64,000 bases of DNA from positions 620,001 to 684,000 of the forward strand of contig CAVVYW010000006.1 in NCBI GenBank assembly GCA_963752605.1. The letters run 5' to 3'. Both the position numbers and the translations under genes were made by a program. The notes beneath the pieces were generated by a model, which saw only the letters and a list, made by a program, of their open reading frames with translations, had not been told where the DNA came from and ran no database searches. This document shows, in pieces, positions 26,583 through 35,977 of this stretch (its first letter is position 1; each line of letters opens with the position of its first letter). Source of the DNA: CAVVYW01 sp963752605. GTDB taxonomy: Bacteria > Actinomycetota > Thermoleophilia > Solirubrobacterales > 70-9.

Positions 26583-28149
26583 TTAGCTGCCGAGCGAGCT
26601 GACCCAGTCCTCGCGCACCAAGCCGTTGCGCACGCGCTGGGGGTGATCCCCGACCTGGATGCGGGCGACCTCCTTGCGGTCAGGGCGTATGAGATCGCCG
26701 ACACGCGGTCGGTGCCGCTCCAGGACTGCACGAAGCAGTGCTCGCCCTTCAAAGCTGGTGGTGGACCAGTAGGGCTTCTCGCCCACCTGGAGGACCTTGG
26801 GGCTGGCGAAGTTGCGCGCGAGTCGACGATTGCGGCGTAGTCGCTCATCGTGCCGGCCACGCAGAGCCGTCGCTCTTGGCTTGTTGAGGGCGATCCCGTG
26901 GTGCGCGGAGTCGAGCAGGTACGGCTCCCTGAAGGCGGCAGTCTCGTCCGGCAGATCGGCAGATGTGGCTCACCCGTGTCGTTCCCACGTCGTAGACGAC
27001 GAAGCCGTGGAAGAACGAGACCTGGAGGTAGACGAGCGTCTCGTCGGGCGTGATCGCCATCGGCCGGACCGCCGAGCTCATGTCGGGATAGCCGGCTTGC
27101 GCCAGCTTCTGGCCCATGTCGACCCGCTCAGGATCGCGTTGGTCCCGCGTCCACGACCTGGAAGAAGCGCTCCCCCTTGCGACGTGTAAACGCACGGGCC
27201 GATCGGCCGGCGTGTAGACGGGCCCGATGCTGGCGTGGTAGATGCGTTGCCGTCCGTCGGAGTAGGTGTTCTCGTGCGGCGATCGCCGGAAGGGAAGCGA
27301 CCGACCTCCTGCCCGGTCTGCGATGTCGATGATGTGCACGACGTTCCCGGTCGAGGCCGAGACGGCCACGTGCTTGCCGTCGGCGAGATCGCCATGTGGT
27401 CGGAGCGCTGCCCGTCGACGACGAAGCGCCAGACGATCTTCCCGGTCGCGATGTCGAGCCCGACCACGTCCCTGAAGCTCGGCCTGCGAGACGATCAGCA
27501 GCCGGCCGTCGTTGGTGCTGTACATGTCGTCGACGAACTGGTCGTTGCCCTCGCCGACCAGCTGCCGGATGCCGAGGAAGTAGCCGAGGCGCACCGGATC
27601 CCGCAAGATCTCAGCCATCCGCTCGGCGATCGTCGGGAATGATATTGAGCCGCGCGATCCGCTTGAAGCTTCCCGGGGTGGCGGCGTGCCGCCGCGGCGG
27701 CAGCCCCGCCGCTTGCGTGAGGCCGACTCGCCTCTTCTTCTTGCGCTTGCATCCTCGCCGCTTGGCGGCGCTCGCGCCGCTTTCTCTTGCCCTTCTTGCG
27801 GCCTTGCAATCACCTGCCGCTTGGCTCCCGCCTCCTGCCTGTACCCTTCTTGCTTGGCGGCCTTGCACTTCTTGCGCTGCACAGAGCCGGCTCCTCTGGG
27901 TCGGCGGGGTGAAGCGGAGCACGTCGGCCGTGCCGTCCCAGTTGTTGCCGACGAAGACGACTCCTGGCGGTCGCTCGGCTGCTCCTCGGGCCTTCTTTCG
28001 CTTCTTCTTTTTCTTCCTTCCCCTTCTTCTTGGCGGCATGGGCAGTCGGCTCGGCGGGGCGCGACCGAAACCGTGGTGACGGTGACGGCACAGACGGACA
28101 CGGCGACCAAAGACGCGACGGCCAGCTTTCTCCCTGCGACTCCCTTCAT
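26583..28149 (-). CDS. Secreted YncE/YVTN-type beta-propeller protein; frameshifted
   Basis: Starts at ATG 28149 (MKGVAGRKLAVASLVAVSVC, a signal peptide). VVFVGNNWDGTADVLRFTPP is followed by a Lys/Arg/Cys-rich low-complexity linker (about 27700-27880). The rest consists of propeller-type strands over several frames: IREDPVRLGYFLG-like text, FVDDMYSTNDGRLLIVSQAE, MVGLDIATGKIVWRFVVDGQ, HVAVSASTGNVVHIIDIA, MAITPDETLVYLQVSFFHGF and VARIQVGDHPQRVRNGLV. The D-x-G-K repeats and the xVxV-IDIA pattern match 40-residue YVTN propellers. At least seven frame changes. Its start overlaps the preceding gene's stop (ATGA). Function unknown; probably extracellular binding. Confidence 0.6.
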
Positions 28150-28791
28150 GGCATCGCCGAGATCCTAGCCGCTCCGCCCAGGGCGTGGGACGGTCCCTCA
28201 GCCCTTTCGGCGCCGCCCACGCCCAGTCGAGCGGATCGGCGGGATCGAGATCTCCGGGCGAGCGCGACGCCGCAAGCCCGATCCACAGCGCCCAGCGCCG
28301 CCGGTTCGAGGGGGCGCGGGCCACCCCGTCCAGCCTGTGCCCCAATTCGGCCGCCACCAGGTCGAGCGGCGTCGGGTCGAGGACCTCCCGCGGCGGCGGG
28401 CTGCCGCCGTTGATCGGGAAACCGATCAGCTCCTCGATGTGCGGCAGGGCCGGCCTCCCCCGCGCGGCGAGCTCGCGTTGAGCCGTCGCTGGATCTCGGC
28501 CGCATCCGCGCGATCGACGGCGAACACCCATTCGGCGGGCTCTCCCTCCTCGAGGCCCGCGACCCGCATCGTCCCCGGATCTCGTCCGGCCATCCTCCTT
28601 CGCGGGGCTGCGGCCGGTGATGCTGATCCCCAGCAGTCGTCGATGCCGAGCAGCAGCTCACGCTCGGTGCTGCTGAAGCGAAGCCCACCCGGCTCGCAGT
28701 CGAGCCGCCCACCCAGGATCGCCGTCGGCTGGGCAGGGTCGCCCGCCACGTAGTTCGCGCGTGCGTGATCGGTGCCGATTCCAGGCGACAT
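28146..28791 (-). CDS. Hypothetical protein, possibly PH-like; frameshifted
   Basis: Begins at ATG 28791 with MSPGIGTDHARANYVAGDPA. AILGGRLDCEPGGLRFSSTE and RELLLGID suggest a PH-like or GRAM-like beta-barrel, and AEWVFAVDRADAAEIQRRLN would be its C-terminal helix. After a frame change near 28490 it continues LPHIEELIGFPINGGSPPPR, LDLVAAELGHRLDGVAR and WALWIGLAAS. The end is probably the frame that stops at TGA 28146, overlapping the next ATG. I do not recognise a named family. The 85 bases upstream hold nothing obvious. Confidence 0.45.
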
Positions 28792-28876
28792 AGCCCCTCT
28801 ATTCCCCGATTGACCCCCAACTCCTGAGAGCGAGCTTGCGATTGAGCGTCGTGCGCGGGCACGGCTCAGGCGCGAA

Positions 28877-29743
28877 TCAATAGAACGCACAGGTACTCGC
28901 CACCATCAGGAGCAGCGCGAGCGGACTGGCGACGAGGCTGACGAGCGCGGGCAACCAGCGCCTCAGCAGCAGCGCCGCCATGCCGGCGGCGATCGCTCCG
29001 ATCGAGGTGATTCCCGCAATGGCCTGCATCGTGTCCCTCCAGCCCGGCGGCTCTCCCCCGCCGCCCCCGCACGCCGGCTGGGGCGGGATGAACACCAAGG
29101 CCAGGAAGACCGTCGCCCCGGTGAAGGCGAACGCCCAGTTGGAGAAGAAGCGCCCGGCCGCGTCCCGGCGCGAGCCGACGATGAGGCCGCCCAGGGCCCA
29201 TTTCCCCACCGACTTCCCCACCGCGGTCGCCCCGGCCCGTGCCTCCGCCACCGCGTCGGTATCGCCCCACCCTTCCCGGCGTCCCATCACGTTCCCAACG
29301 GCCGCCGCGGCGATCATCAGCACGGCCGGCGTGTAGAGCGGCGCGGCGGGCAGCCCCACCGATCCCCGTCGTTGATCAGCAGCAGGACGGTCGCGGCGAT
29401 TCCGCTCCACACTCCGGCGACCCCCAGGTTGGTGAAGATCCGCGCCAGCCGGGGCGCCGGCGCGTGCGCATCGCCACCGCGGTGGCCACCGCGATCGCCG
29501 CCAGTATCACGAACGAGTAGAGCCAGGCGCGCGATTGGAACTGCTGCTCGAGGCTCGTGGACAGCGTCAGGCGCGGGGGATCTGCTCGTTGCGCGCCTCG
29601 TTGCAGCTTTCGCTGCTTCCGCAGTCGGGTGGGGGGACCGGTGGCACCCGGCTCTCGAGGTGGGCGTAGTCCGCGGCCGCGCTCCCGAGCACCGCGGCAC
29701 AGACCGCCACGCAGGCGAGGGTGAAGCGGCTGATCCGCGGCAT
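28877..29743 (-). CDS. Hypothetical polytopic membrane protein; frameshifted
   Basis: Start ATG 29743 (MPRISRFTLACVAVCAAVLG) gives a signal-like helix followed by a Pro-rich, Cys-containing extracytoplasmic segment (PPVPPPDCGSSESCNEARNE). After frame changes near 29580 and 29460 there is LYSFVILAAIAVATAVAMR, then IFTNLGVAGVWSGIAATVLL. Near 29360 a third change leads to the long frame LYTPAVLMIAAAAVGNVMGR, FSNWAFAFTGATVFLALVFI and SLVASPLALLLMVASTCAFY. About five membrane helices in total. No family recognised. It follows the carboxypeptidase gene by 10 bases on the same strand, so it is probably in that operon. Confidence 0.5.
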
Positions 29744-29753
29744 CCCTCGGGCC

Positions 29754-30809
29754 TCAGCCCGCCGGCAGGTGGTCGGGCTTCGCCCGAGGCGGCCGCTTTG
29801 GAGGGGGCGGGCTCCAGCACGCCGGCCTCCTCGAACCCCAGCCGGAGCAGGAGCGGCACCTGGCGCAGCGGGTCGGGTGAGTCGAGCAGGACCACCCCGA
29901 GGTGGGTGGACCGAGCCGCGCGGTGGTCACGTAGCAGCGCCCGGCGGCGTTGGTGAGCCCGGTCTTCAGCCCAGTCACCTGGCGCCTGGGAGGCCCGCGA
30001 GCCCACGCTGAACGAAGTAGTGGTTGTTGGCGAGGTGGAGCCGCCCGCCCTTGGTCGGGAAGGCCGGCTTGGCGAGCGGGCGCGCGCGATCCGCGCGACC
30101 CACTTGTCCGCGAGGTCGGCACGGGCGAGGGCCGCGAGGTCGAGCGCGCAGGAGTGGTTGCCGCGGTCGCGGAGCCCGTGGGCGTCGAGAAGTGGGTGCA
30201 GGTGAGCCCCATCGCGGCGGCGCGGCGGTTCATCTGCTTGACGAAGGCCCGGACGGTGCCGGAGTAGTGCTCGGCCAGCGCCACCGCGGCGTCGTTGGCG
30301 GAGATCATGAGCAGCGCCCGCAGCAGCGGCTCCAGCGGCACCGCCCTGCCCTCCGGGAGCAGGCCGGTGGCGGAGCCCGGTTCGCCGGCCTTGACGCTGA
30401 CCAGCACCTGCTCGCCGGGCTCTCGCGCTCGGCGATCAGCAGCGCGGTCATCATCTTGGTCAGGCTGGCGATCGGCCGTCGCGCGGCGCCTGCCGCTCCC
30501 AGAGCACCTCGCCGCTGTCGACGTCGAAGAGGACGCCCGCCGCGGGCGGCTGCTTCAGCCGGACTCCACGGGGGGCTCCTCGGCGAATCGGCTGCAGCGC
30601 GAACTGCGTGCGCCTCGACCGGAGCGCGGCGCGCTCCGACGGCGTCGAGCTCGCTCGAGCTCCGGCCGGCCGCCGCGTTGACGTGCTCGACGCGCGCTGC
30701 CCGGGGACTCGTCGGCCGCGTCGCGATCGGGCCAGAGGGCCACCGCCACCGCCGCCGTGACCAGGAAGGACAGCGCGACCGCGGCGACCGCGATCCAGCG
30801 CTTACTCAT
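29754..30809 (-). CDS. D-alanyl-D-alanine carboxypeptidase (peptidase S11, DacF/PBP5-like); frameshifted
   Basis: Trims the terminal D-Ala of peptidoglycan pentapeptides outside the membrane. ATG 30809 starts a signal anchor (WIAVAAVALSFLVTAAVAVA). Across frame changes near 30690, 30570, 30480, 30415, 30190, 30030 and 29900 all three S11 motifs can be found. These are SxxK as ASLTKMM (about 30445), SxN as ISANDAAVALAEHY (about 30300) and KTG as VTGLKTGLTNAAG (about 29965). LLPEGRAVPLEPLLRALL lies just before SxN, as usual. Ends at TGA 29754 after DHLPAG. The preserved motifs across many frames show that the breaks are recent or artificial. Confidence 0.75.
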
Positions 30810-30994
30810 CCGGCGGCGGGTTGCGGATCGCGCCGATCAGGCCCGCGGCGATCATGCCCACGATCGAGCAGCGAGATCACCGTGAAGATGTCGAAGCTGG
30901 ACTCGATCGCGACCTGAGATCGTCGATCAGCGGCGAAGAGCCCGCAGAAGGCGATCCCGAAGCCGAGCAGCGCCTGTGCTCGTCCCGGATCCAT
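30802..30994 (-). CDS. Small single-helix membrane protein; probable one-base frameshift
   Basis: From ATG 30994: MDPGRAQALLGFGIAFCGLF, then SQVAIESSFDIFTVISLL. After a one-base change near 30860 it continues VGMIAAGLIGAIRNPPPDE to the TAA at 30802, which lies just inside the start of the carboxypeptidase gene. About 63 residues with one or two hydrophobic helices. No family is recognised. Its position between rhomboid and dac genes suggests the same transcript. Confidence 0.5.
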
Positions 30995-30999
30995 CGCGT

Positions 31000-31859
31000 C
31001 TAGTACACGGGTAACGGCGGCTCCGGGTCGCTGCCGCCGTCTCGCGAAGCAGCTTGATCGCCGCCAGGCCGAAGATGAAGCCGCCGACGTGGGCGAAGTA
31101 GGCGACCCCGCCCTCGCCGCTCACGTCCGTCGCGACCTGGCCGACGGCCGGCAGGAACTGCAGGATGAACCAGATGCCGAGCAGGATCAGCGCCGGGATC
31201 TCGACCAGCGGTGACGAAGAAGATGATGAAGATCAGCGTCAGCACCCTCGCCTCCGGGTGTAAGCAGCGCGTAGCCGCCCAGCACCCCCGCCACCGCGCC
31301 GCTGGCCCCGATCGTGGGCGCCGTCGAGTCCGGGTCGAGCGCCGCCTGCGAGTAGAGCGCGACCAGCCCCGCGAGCAGGTAGAAGAGCACGAACTTGATC
31401 CGGCCCATCGAGTCCTCGATGTTGTTGCCGAAGACCCAGAGGAAGAGCATGTTCCCCGCGATGTGCAGGATCCCGCCGTGCATGAACATCGAGGTGAACA
31501 GGGTCACGAACCAGGCCGCCTGCTCTATCGGGATCGGCCTCAGCCCGGGTCCTGCTGGCCGCGCGATCGGCCTCGGCGAACTCCGGGGTGCCCGGGCACA
31601 CGACCCCCGCCTCGCCGAACTCGTTGACCGCGCCGATCGCGCAGTCCCCCTTCTCGCCGGGGTGGGTGATCCGGTAGGGCATCGCCCCGTACTCGAGCGA
31701 GCTCTGGTCGATCGAGCCGAGGCCGAGCGGCTGCTCGCTGAGCTGCGGGTCGGTGGGGAACGTCCACTGCCAGATGAAGACCGCGACGTTGATGGCGATG
31801 ATCGCCACCGTGATCACGGGGAACCGCGAGGTCGGCAGGTTGTCCTTCAGCGGGATCAC
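31000..31859 (-). CDS. Rhomboid-family intramembrane serine protease; frameshifted
   Basis: Cleaves membrane proteins within the bilayer. From ATG 31859: IPLKDNLPTSRFPVITVAII, first helix NVAVFIWQWTF, then an extracytoplasmic loop. After a frame change near 31550: LFTSMFMHGGILHIAGNMLF (the conserved HGGxxHIxxNM) and WVFGNNIEDSMGRIKF. Next comes GASGAVAGVLGGYALL with the catalytic Ser in GASG. After further changes near 31250 and 31200: GGVAYFAHVGGFIFGLAAIK with the catalytic His in FAHVGG. Ends PPLPVY at 31000. The N-terminal loop of about 60 residues is longer than in GlpG-type enzymes. Substrates unknown. Confidence 0.8.
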
Positions 31860-31875
31860 GGGCGGCGGAGCTTAG

Positions 31876-33112
31876 TTATGCGAGAAGCGCTAGCGGGGCC
31901 GACGCTTCGCGCCGGCGGAATCTCGTACCCCTTGGCGGGGAGCTCCGCCGAGCGCGGCTCGGGCAGCGCGCCTGAGCCGGCCGGGTAGGCGCCGCTCTTG
32001 GTCCAGCGACCGGCAGCGGCTCGAACTCGAGCAGGACGTCCCAGGTGGGGACGTCGATGTTGCCGGTCTGCGCGAGTCCCTTGGCCGCCTGCAGCGCAAG
32101 CACGGCGGCTGCGGGTGGGCGACTCGAAGTAGCCGTTGATCGGGGTGGAGTAGCCGCCGCCGGCGAGCAGCTGCTGGGCCCAGGCGACGAGGTCGCCCTT
32201 CGAGCCCTGCCGCAGGAACGGGAAGCTGTTGTAGGGCTGGTAGCCGGGGATCGGGCCGACGCCGGCCGCCGACCGCCTTCCACTGCCGCTTGCCGGCGTG
32301 CTGCCACGACCACCAGCTCACCCCCTGCATCCCGTGCGCGAGCGCGAGCTTGCGGAAGCGGCGGATCTGCCTCGGCGTCGGGTTCAGGTAGACCTGCCCG
32401 AGCGGCAGGATCGGCCGGTCGTAGGCGCGGTTGAAGACGTAGGTGTGGACGAAGGCGGTGTCGACGCTGGCCCGATCGTCTTCCAGTAGAGCTGCGGCGC
32501 GTTGTACTGGGCGCCGCCCGGGCCGAGGAAGACCGAGAAGGGGAAGGCCGGGTGGTAGTCCACGTAGGGGAAGGCGGCGAGCGCGATCGGGTAGTCGGGG
32601 CCGACCAGCGCCCGCAGCGTCCTCATGTAGGTCGGGGCCTGCGCGTAGCGGCCCTCGTAGTGGCCCTCGGCGTCGATCACGAAGCAGTCGGCGCCGCGCT
32701 GCGACCGCCGCGGCCGCGACGCGCGCCTCCGCGCTGCGGGTTGCGCCCGTAGACGAACTGCCAGGCGCAGACCTTGATCCCGCGCGCGTGCAGGGCGCCG
32801 ACCAGGGCGGCGCGAGAACTGCGCTCCAGTACTTGCCTGCCGTCGCCGGACTTGATCAGCACCACCTCGATCCCGCGGCTGCGCGCCTGCAGGCGATCTT
32901 CGCCGGCGTTGCCGCCGCTGCGCCTTGCTCACGTACCAGATCCACATCCCGTCGCCCGCGAGCGGGGTTGGTCGCGGCGCCGGCGTGGCCGGGTCGGCGG
33001 GCGGCTGGGCCGGTCGGGCGGCGGGTCTGCGCGAGGGCGGCCGCGCAGGGATCCGCGGCGCGAGCGCCGGCGGACCAGGCGAGACGCGGGCTTTCGTCCG
33101 CGAGCGGCGCAT
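31876..33112 (-). CDS. Probable secreted glycoside-hydrolase-like protein with C-terminal peptidoglycan-binding domain; frameshifted
   Basis: ATG 33112 gives a Pro/Arg-rich N-terminus (ARPAQPPADPATPAPRP), then GDGMWIWYVSKAQGG, VVLIKSGDG, ALVGALHARGIKVCAWQFVY and GADCFVIDAEGHYEGRYAQA. LVGPDYPIALAAFPYVDYHP and YNAPQLYWKTIG follow. These are beta-strands and D-x-E motifs of a TIM-barrel, similar to bacterial uncharacterised glycosidase-like proteins. A later part reads LALAHGMQGVSWWSWQHAG. The C-terminus (ALQAAKGLAQTGNIDVPTWD) is a PG_binding_1-type repeat ending EFEPLP. At least five frame changes; the stop is either 31876 or about 31890. Likely acts on or binds the cell wall. Enzymatic activity not demonstrated. 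Confidence 0.55.
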
Positions 33113-33175
33113 CGATTCGAGGCTACGTAGGCCCAAACACGCTTCCGCAACCAAAGCTGCACTCCTGCCGCGAAC

Positions 33176-34139
33176 TTAAAGACGGGCGCTCAGGCGGCGC
33201 TCGCGCACGGGGACCTGCTCGTCCGCGTGGTACGAGGAGCGGACCAGCGGGCCCGAGGCGACCGACTCGAAGCCCAGCTCGTAGGCGGCCTCGCTCGAGC
33301 GCCTCGAACTCGTCGGGGTGCCAGTAGCGGTCCACCGGCAGGTGGTTCTCGGTCGGGCGCAGGTACTGGCCGACCGTCAGCACCTGGACCTCGTGCTCGC
33401 GCAGGATCCCGAAGGCCTCGACCATCTCGTCGAAGTCCTCGCCGAGGCCGACCATCAGCCCCGACTTGGTCACGACCTCATCCCCGCCCATCTCCTTCGC
33501 CATCTGCAGCACCCGGGCGGAGCGCATGAAGTCCGAGCCCCGGCGGGCGATCGGGTACAGCCTCGGGACGGTCTCGACGTTGTGGTTGAAGACGTCGGGG
33601 CGCTCGGCGATCACCTTGGCGAGCGGCATCTCCTCGCCGCGGAAGTCGGGGGTCAGCACCTCGACCTTGCAGCCCGGCGCCAGCTTGCGGATCGAGCGGA
33701 TCACGCCGACGAATGCGCCGGCGCCGTAGTCGGGCAGGTCGTCGCGGTCCACCGAGGTGATCACGGCATGGCGCAGGCCCATCCGCTTCACCTGGTTGGC
33801 GACCCGCAGCGGCTCGAGCGGGTCGTTCCAGGTCGGCTTGCCCGTCTGCACGTTGCAGAAGCCGCAGCGCCGGGTGCAGACGTCGCCCAGGATCATGAAG
33901 GTCGCGGTCCCCCGCTCCCAGCACTCGCCGACGTTGGGGCAGTTGGCCTCCTGGCAGACGGTGTGGAGGTTGTCCTCCTCGATCGCCTTCTTCAGCCGCC
34001 GGTAGGTGGGCCCGCCCGGCGCCGGGACCTTCAGCCAGGGCGGCTTGCGCTCGCGGAAGCCGACCTTGCCCTCGGTGCTGACCGGTGCCGCCGGGGTTCG
34101 AGCGAGAGCGCGTGACGTGAAGCGCGCGTCAGGCGACAG
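33176..34139 (-). CDS. lipA: Lipoyl synthase; start unresolved, one frameshift
   Basis: Radical-SAM enzyme that inserts two sulfurs into octanoyl groups on E2 subunits. All cluster ligands are present: the auxiliary cluster in CQEANCPNVGEC and the SAM cluster in CTRRCGFC (CxxxCxxC). AVITSVDRDDLPDYGAGAFV, VEVLTPDFRG, VFNHNVETVPRLYPIARRG and KSGLMVGLGEDFDEMVE are typical. The open frame is continuous with lipB, and no standard start codon lies between about 34140 and the first homologous residues (KVGFRERKPPWLKVPAPGG), so the 5' end is uncertain. A shift near 33298 hides the C-terminus, which then ends RERRLSARL at TAA 33176. Last functional partner of the lipoyl locus. Confidence 0.87.
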
Positions 34140-34931
34140 CCTCGATCCGGCGTCCTCGCCGCCATCGCGGGGACGGCCTCGATCTCCGCGCGGTCGGCGA
34201 GCTCCGCTGCAAGCCAGGCTCGACGGGCGGTCGCGCTCGTAGATCTCGGCGAAGCGCTCGGTGACCGTGTCCATGAAGGCGCCCATGTCCTGCTTCGCCT
34301 CCAGCTCCCGGCAGAGCGAGGTCATCCGGCAGCCGTCGATCCCACAGGGCACGATCCACTCGAACGGCTGCAGGTCGTTGTTGACGTTGATCGCGAAGCC
34401 GTGGGTGGTGACGCCCTTGTTCACATGGACGCCGATCGAGCCGATCTTGCGCAGTGCTCCTGTGGCGATGTCAGGCGCGACGTCGTCGACATTCGCGCCG
34501 ATCGGAGGCAGGGCGGGCCCGGTCCAGACGCCGGTCAACCGCTCGATCACCGCTGCGCCCACTCCCCACTCGCCGAGCGAGTCGATCATCACCCGCTCCA
34601 TCCGGCGGACGTACTCGTGGACGTCGTCGCCGTAGGGCCTCAGCGAGACGATCGGATAGCCGACCAGCTGCCCGGGACCGTGGTAGGTGGCCTTGCCGCC
34701 GCGGTCCGTCTCGGTGACCTCGATTCCCTGCATCCGGTACCAGTCGTCCCCCATCGGCAGCTCCCCCGCCTGAGTGCGCCGCCCCTTCGTGTAGACCGGC
34801 GGGTGCTCGAGCAGCAGCAGGACGTCCGGGACCTGATCTGCCTGCCGGGCCGCCTCGAGCCGGAGCTGCAGCTGACGCGCGTCCTCGTAGGGGACCTCGC
34901 CGAGCCTGACGCACCAGAGGTCAGTGGTCAT
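34129..34931 (-). CDS. lipB: Octanoyl-[ACP]:protein N-octanoyltransferase
   Basis: Transfers octanoate from ACP to E2 lipoyl domains, the step before lipoyl synthase. Starts MTTDLWCVRLGEVPYEDARQ, with LLLLEHPPVYTKGRR, GGKATYHGPGQLVGYPI, IGSIGVHVNKGVTTHGFAIN (active-site Lys) and WIVPCGIDGCRMTSL (active-site Cys in PCG). The frame loses its family character after EIYERDRPSSLA at about 34215. The likely ending is a TGA at 34129 in a neighbouring frame, but an indel must be assumed. The ATG overlaps the stop of the upstream amino-acid dehydrogenase (ATGA), so expression is coupled to the bkd operon. Confidence 0.87.
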
Positions 34932-35977
34932 GCGACAAGTCTCGCAGGACGCTCGACCTGGCGAGCTCGCTCCAGGCGCGCGGCCGCAAGCTCCTGTGCA
35001 GCCTCCAGCGTGGTGATCGCCTCGCGCTCCGCAGCCGCGAACACCGCGTCGAGCGCCGGGCCGATGCCGTCCACGAGCTCGCTGACCCGCTCCTCCGGGA
35101 GGTCATGCAGCTCGCCGTAGACGTTGAGGAGTCCGCCGGCGTTGGCGATGAAGTCCGGGGCATAGAGGATCCCGCGCCGGTCGAGCTCGGCGGCCACCGA
35201 CTCGTCCGAGAGCATGTTGTTCGCCGACCCGCAGACCGCGCGGCACCGCAGCTCCGCGACGTTGGATCGGTCGATCGTGCCGCCGAGCGCGCAGGGGGCG
35301 AGCACGTCGCACTCCGCCGTCGCGGCGTGCTCCGGCGCGACCCATTCGGCGCCGAGCCCGTCTGCGAGCTCCCGCCTGGCGGGGTTGATGTCCGAGACCA
35401 GCAGCCGCGCCCCGGCGTCCGCCAGCCGCTCGGCCAGCCGCGCGCCGACGTGGCCCAGGCCGATCACGCAGATCCGAATCCGGTCGAGCTCCGGCGATCC
35501 CAGGCGGCGCTCGCATGTCGCGCGCATCGCCACCTCCACGCCACGTGCGGTGACGGGGCTGGGATCGCCGGAGCCGCCCTGCTCGACCGGAAGACCAACG
35601 ACGTGGGAAGTGCGCTCCGCGACGATCGCCATGTCGTCGCTGCCGGTGCCGACGTCCTCGGCTACGACGTAGCGGCCCTCGAGGGACTCCACGGCATCGC
35701 CCAGGTCCAGCATCACGTCGCGCCGATGGGCGATCGAGAGTCCCCGCTCCACGCAGATCACCGACTTGCCGCCGCCCAGCTCGAGGCCCGCCGCCGCGGC
35801 CTTGTGCGTCATCGCCTCCGAGAGGCGCATGGCGTCGGCGATCCCGTCCCCAGGCGTGCGGTAGCTCCACAACCTGGCGCCTCCGAGTGCGGGACCGAGA
35901 GCGGTCGAGTGCACGGCGACGACCACGTAGAGGCCGCTGCGCCGCCCGCGCCGGACGATGACCTCCTCGTGGGTCAT
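34928..35977 (-). CDS. Leucine/valine-type amino-acid dehydrogenase
   Basis: NAD-dependent enzyme of the Glu/Leu/Phe/Val family, about 349 aa, the length of leucine, valine and phenylalanine dehydrogenases and shorter than GDH. Visible motifs: GPALGGARLWSYRTPGDGIA, MTHKAAAAGLELGGGKSVI (catalytic Lys in GGGK), AEDVGTGSDDMAIVAERT and the NAD site VIGLGHVGARLAERL. CALGGTIDRSNVAEL, GSANNMLSD and DFIANAGGLLNVYGE follow. It would convert branched-chain amino acids to the 2-oxoacids used by the complex encoded just upstream. The ATG at 35977 has a strong GAGGAGG ribosome-binding site, although the E2 frame runs through it without a stop. Confidence 0.85.
   Translation of the reverse strand: MTHEEVIVRRGRRSGLYVVVAVHSTALGPALGGARLWSYRTPGDGIADAMRLSEAMTHKAAAAGLELGGGKSVICVERGLSIAHRRDVMLDLGDAVESLEGRYVVAEDVGTGSDDMAIVAERTSHVVGLPVEQGGSGDPSPVTARGVEVAMRATCERRLGSPELDRIRICVIGLGHVGARLAERLADAGARLLVSDINPARRELADGLGAEWVAPEHAATAECDVLAPCALGGTIDRSNVAELRCRAVCGSANNMLSDESVAAELDRRGILYAPDFIANAGGLLNVYGELHDLPEERVSELVDGIGPALDAVFAAAEREAITTLEAAQELAAARLERARQVERPARLVA

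Noticed and set aside
33123..34931. LipB-LipA fusion of 602 codons
   Set aside because: The joining segment (SGARRPRGDRGRPRDGG) has mirror-frame character and the other frames have stops at 34129; two genes with an indel are more likely.
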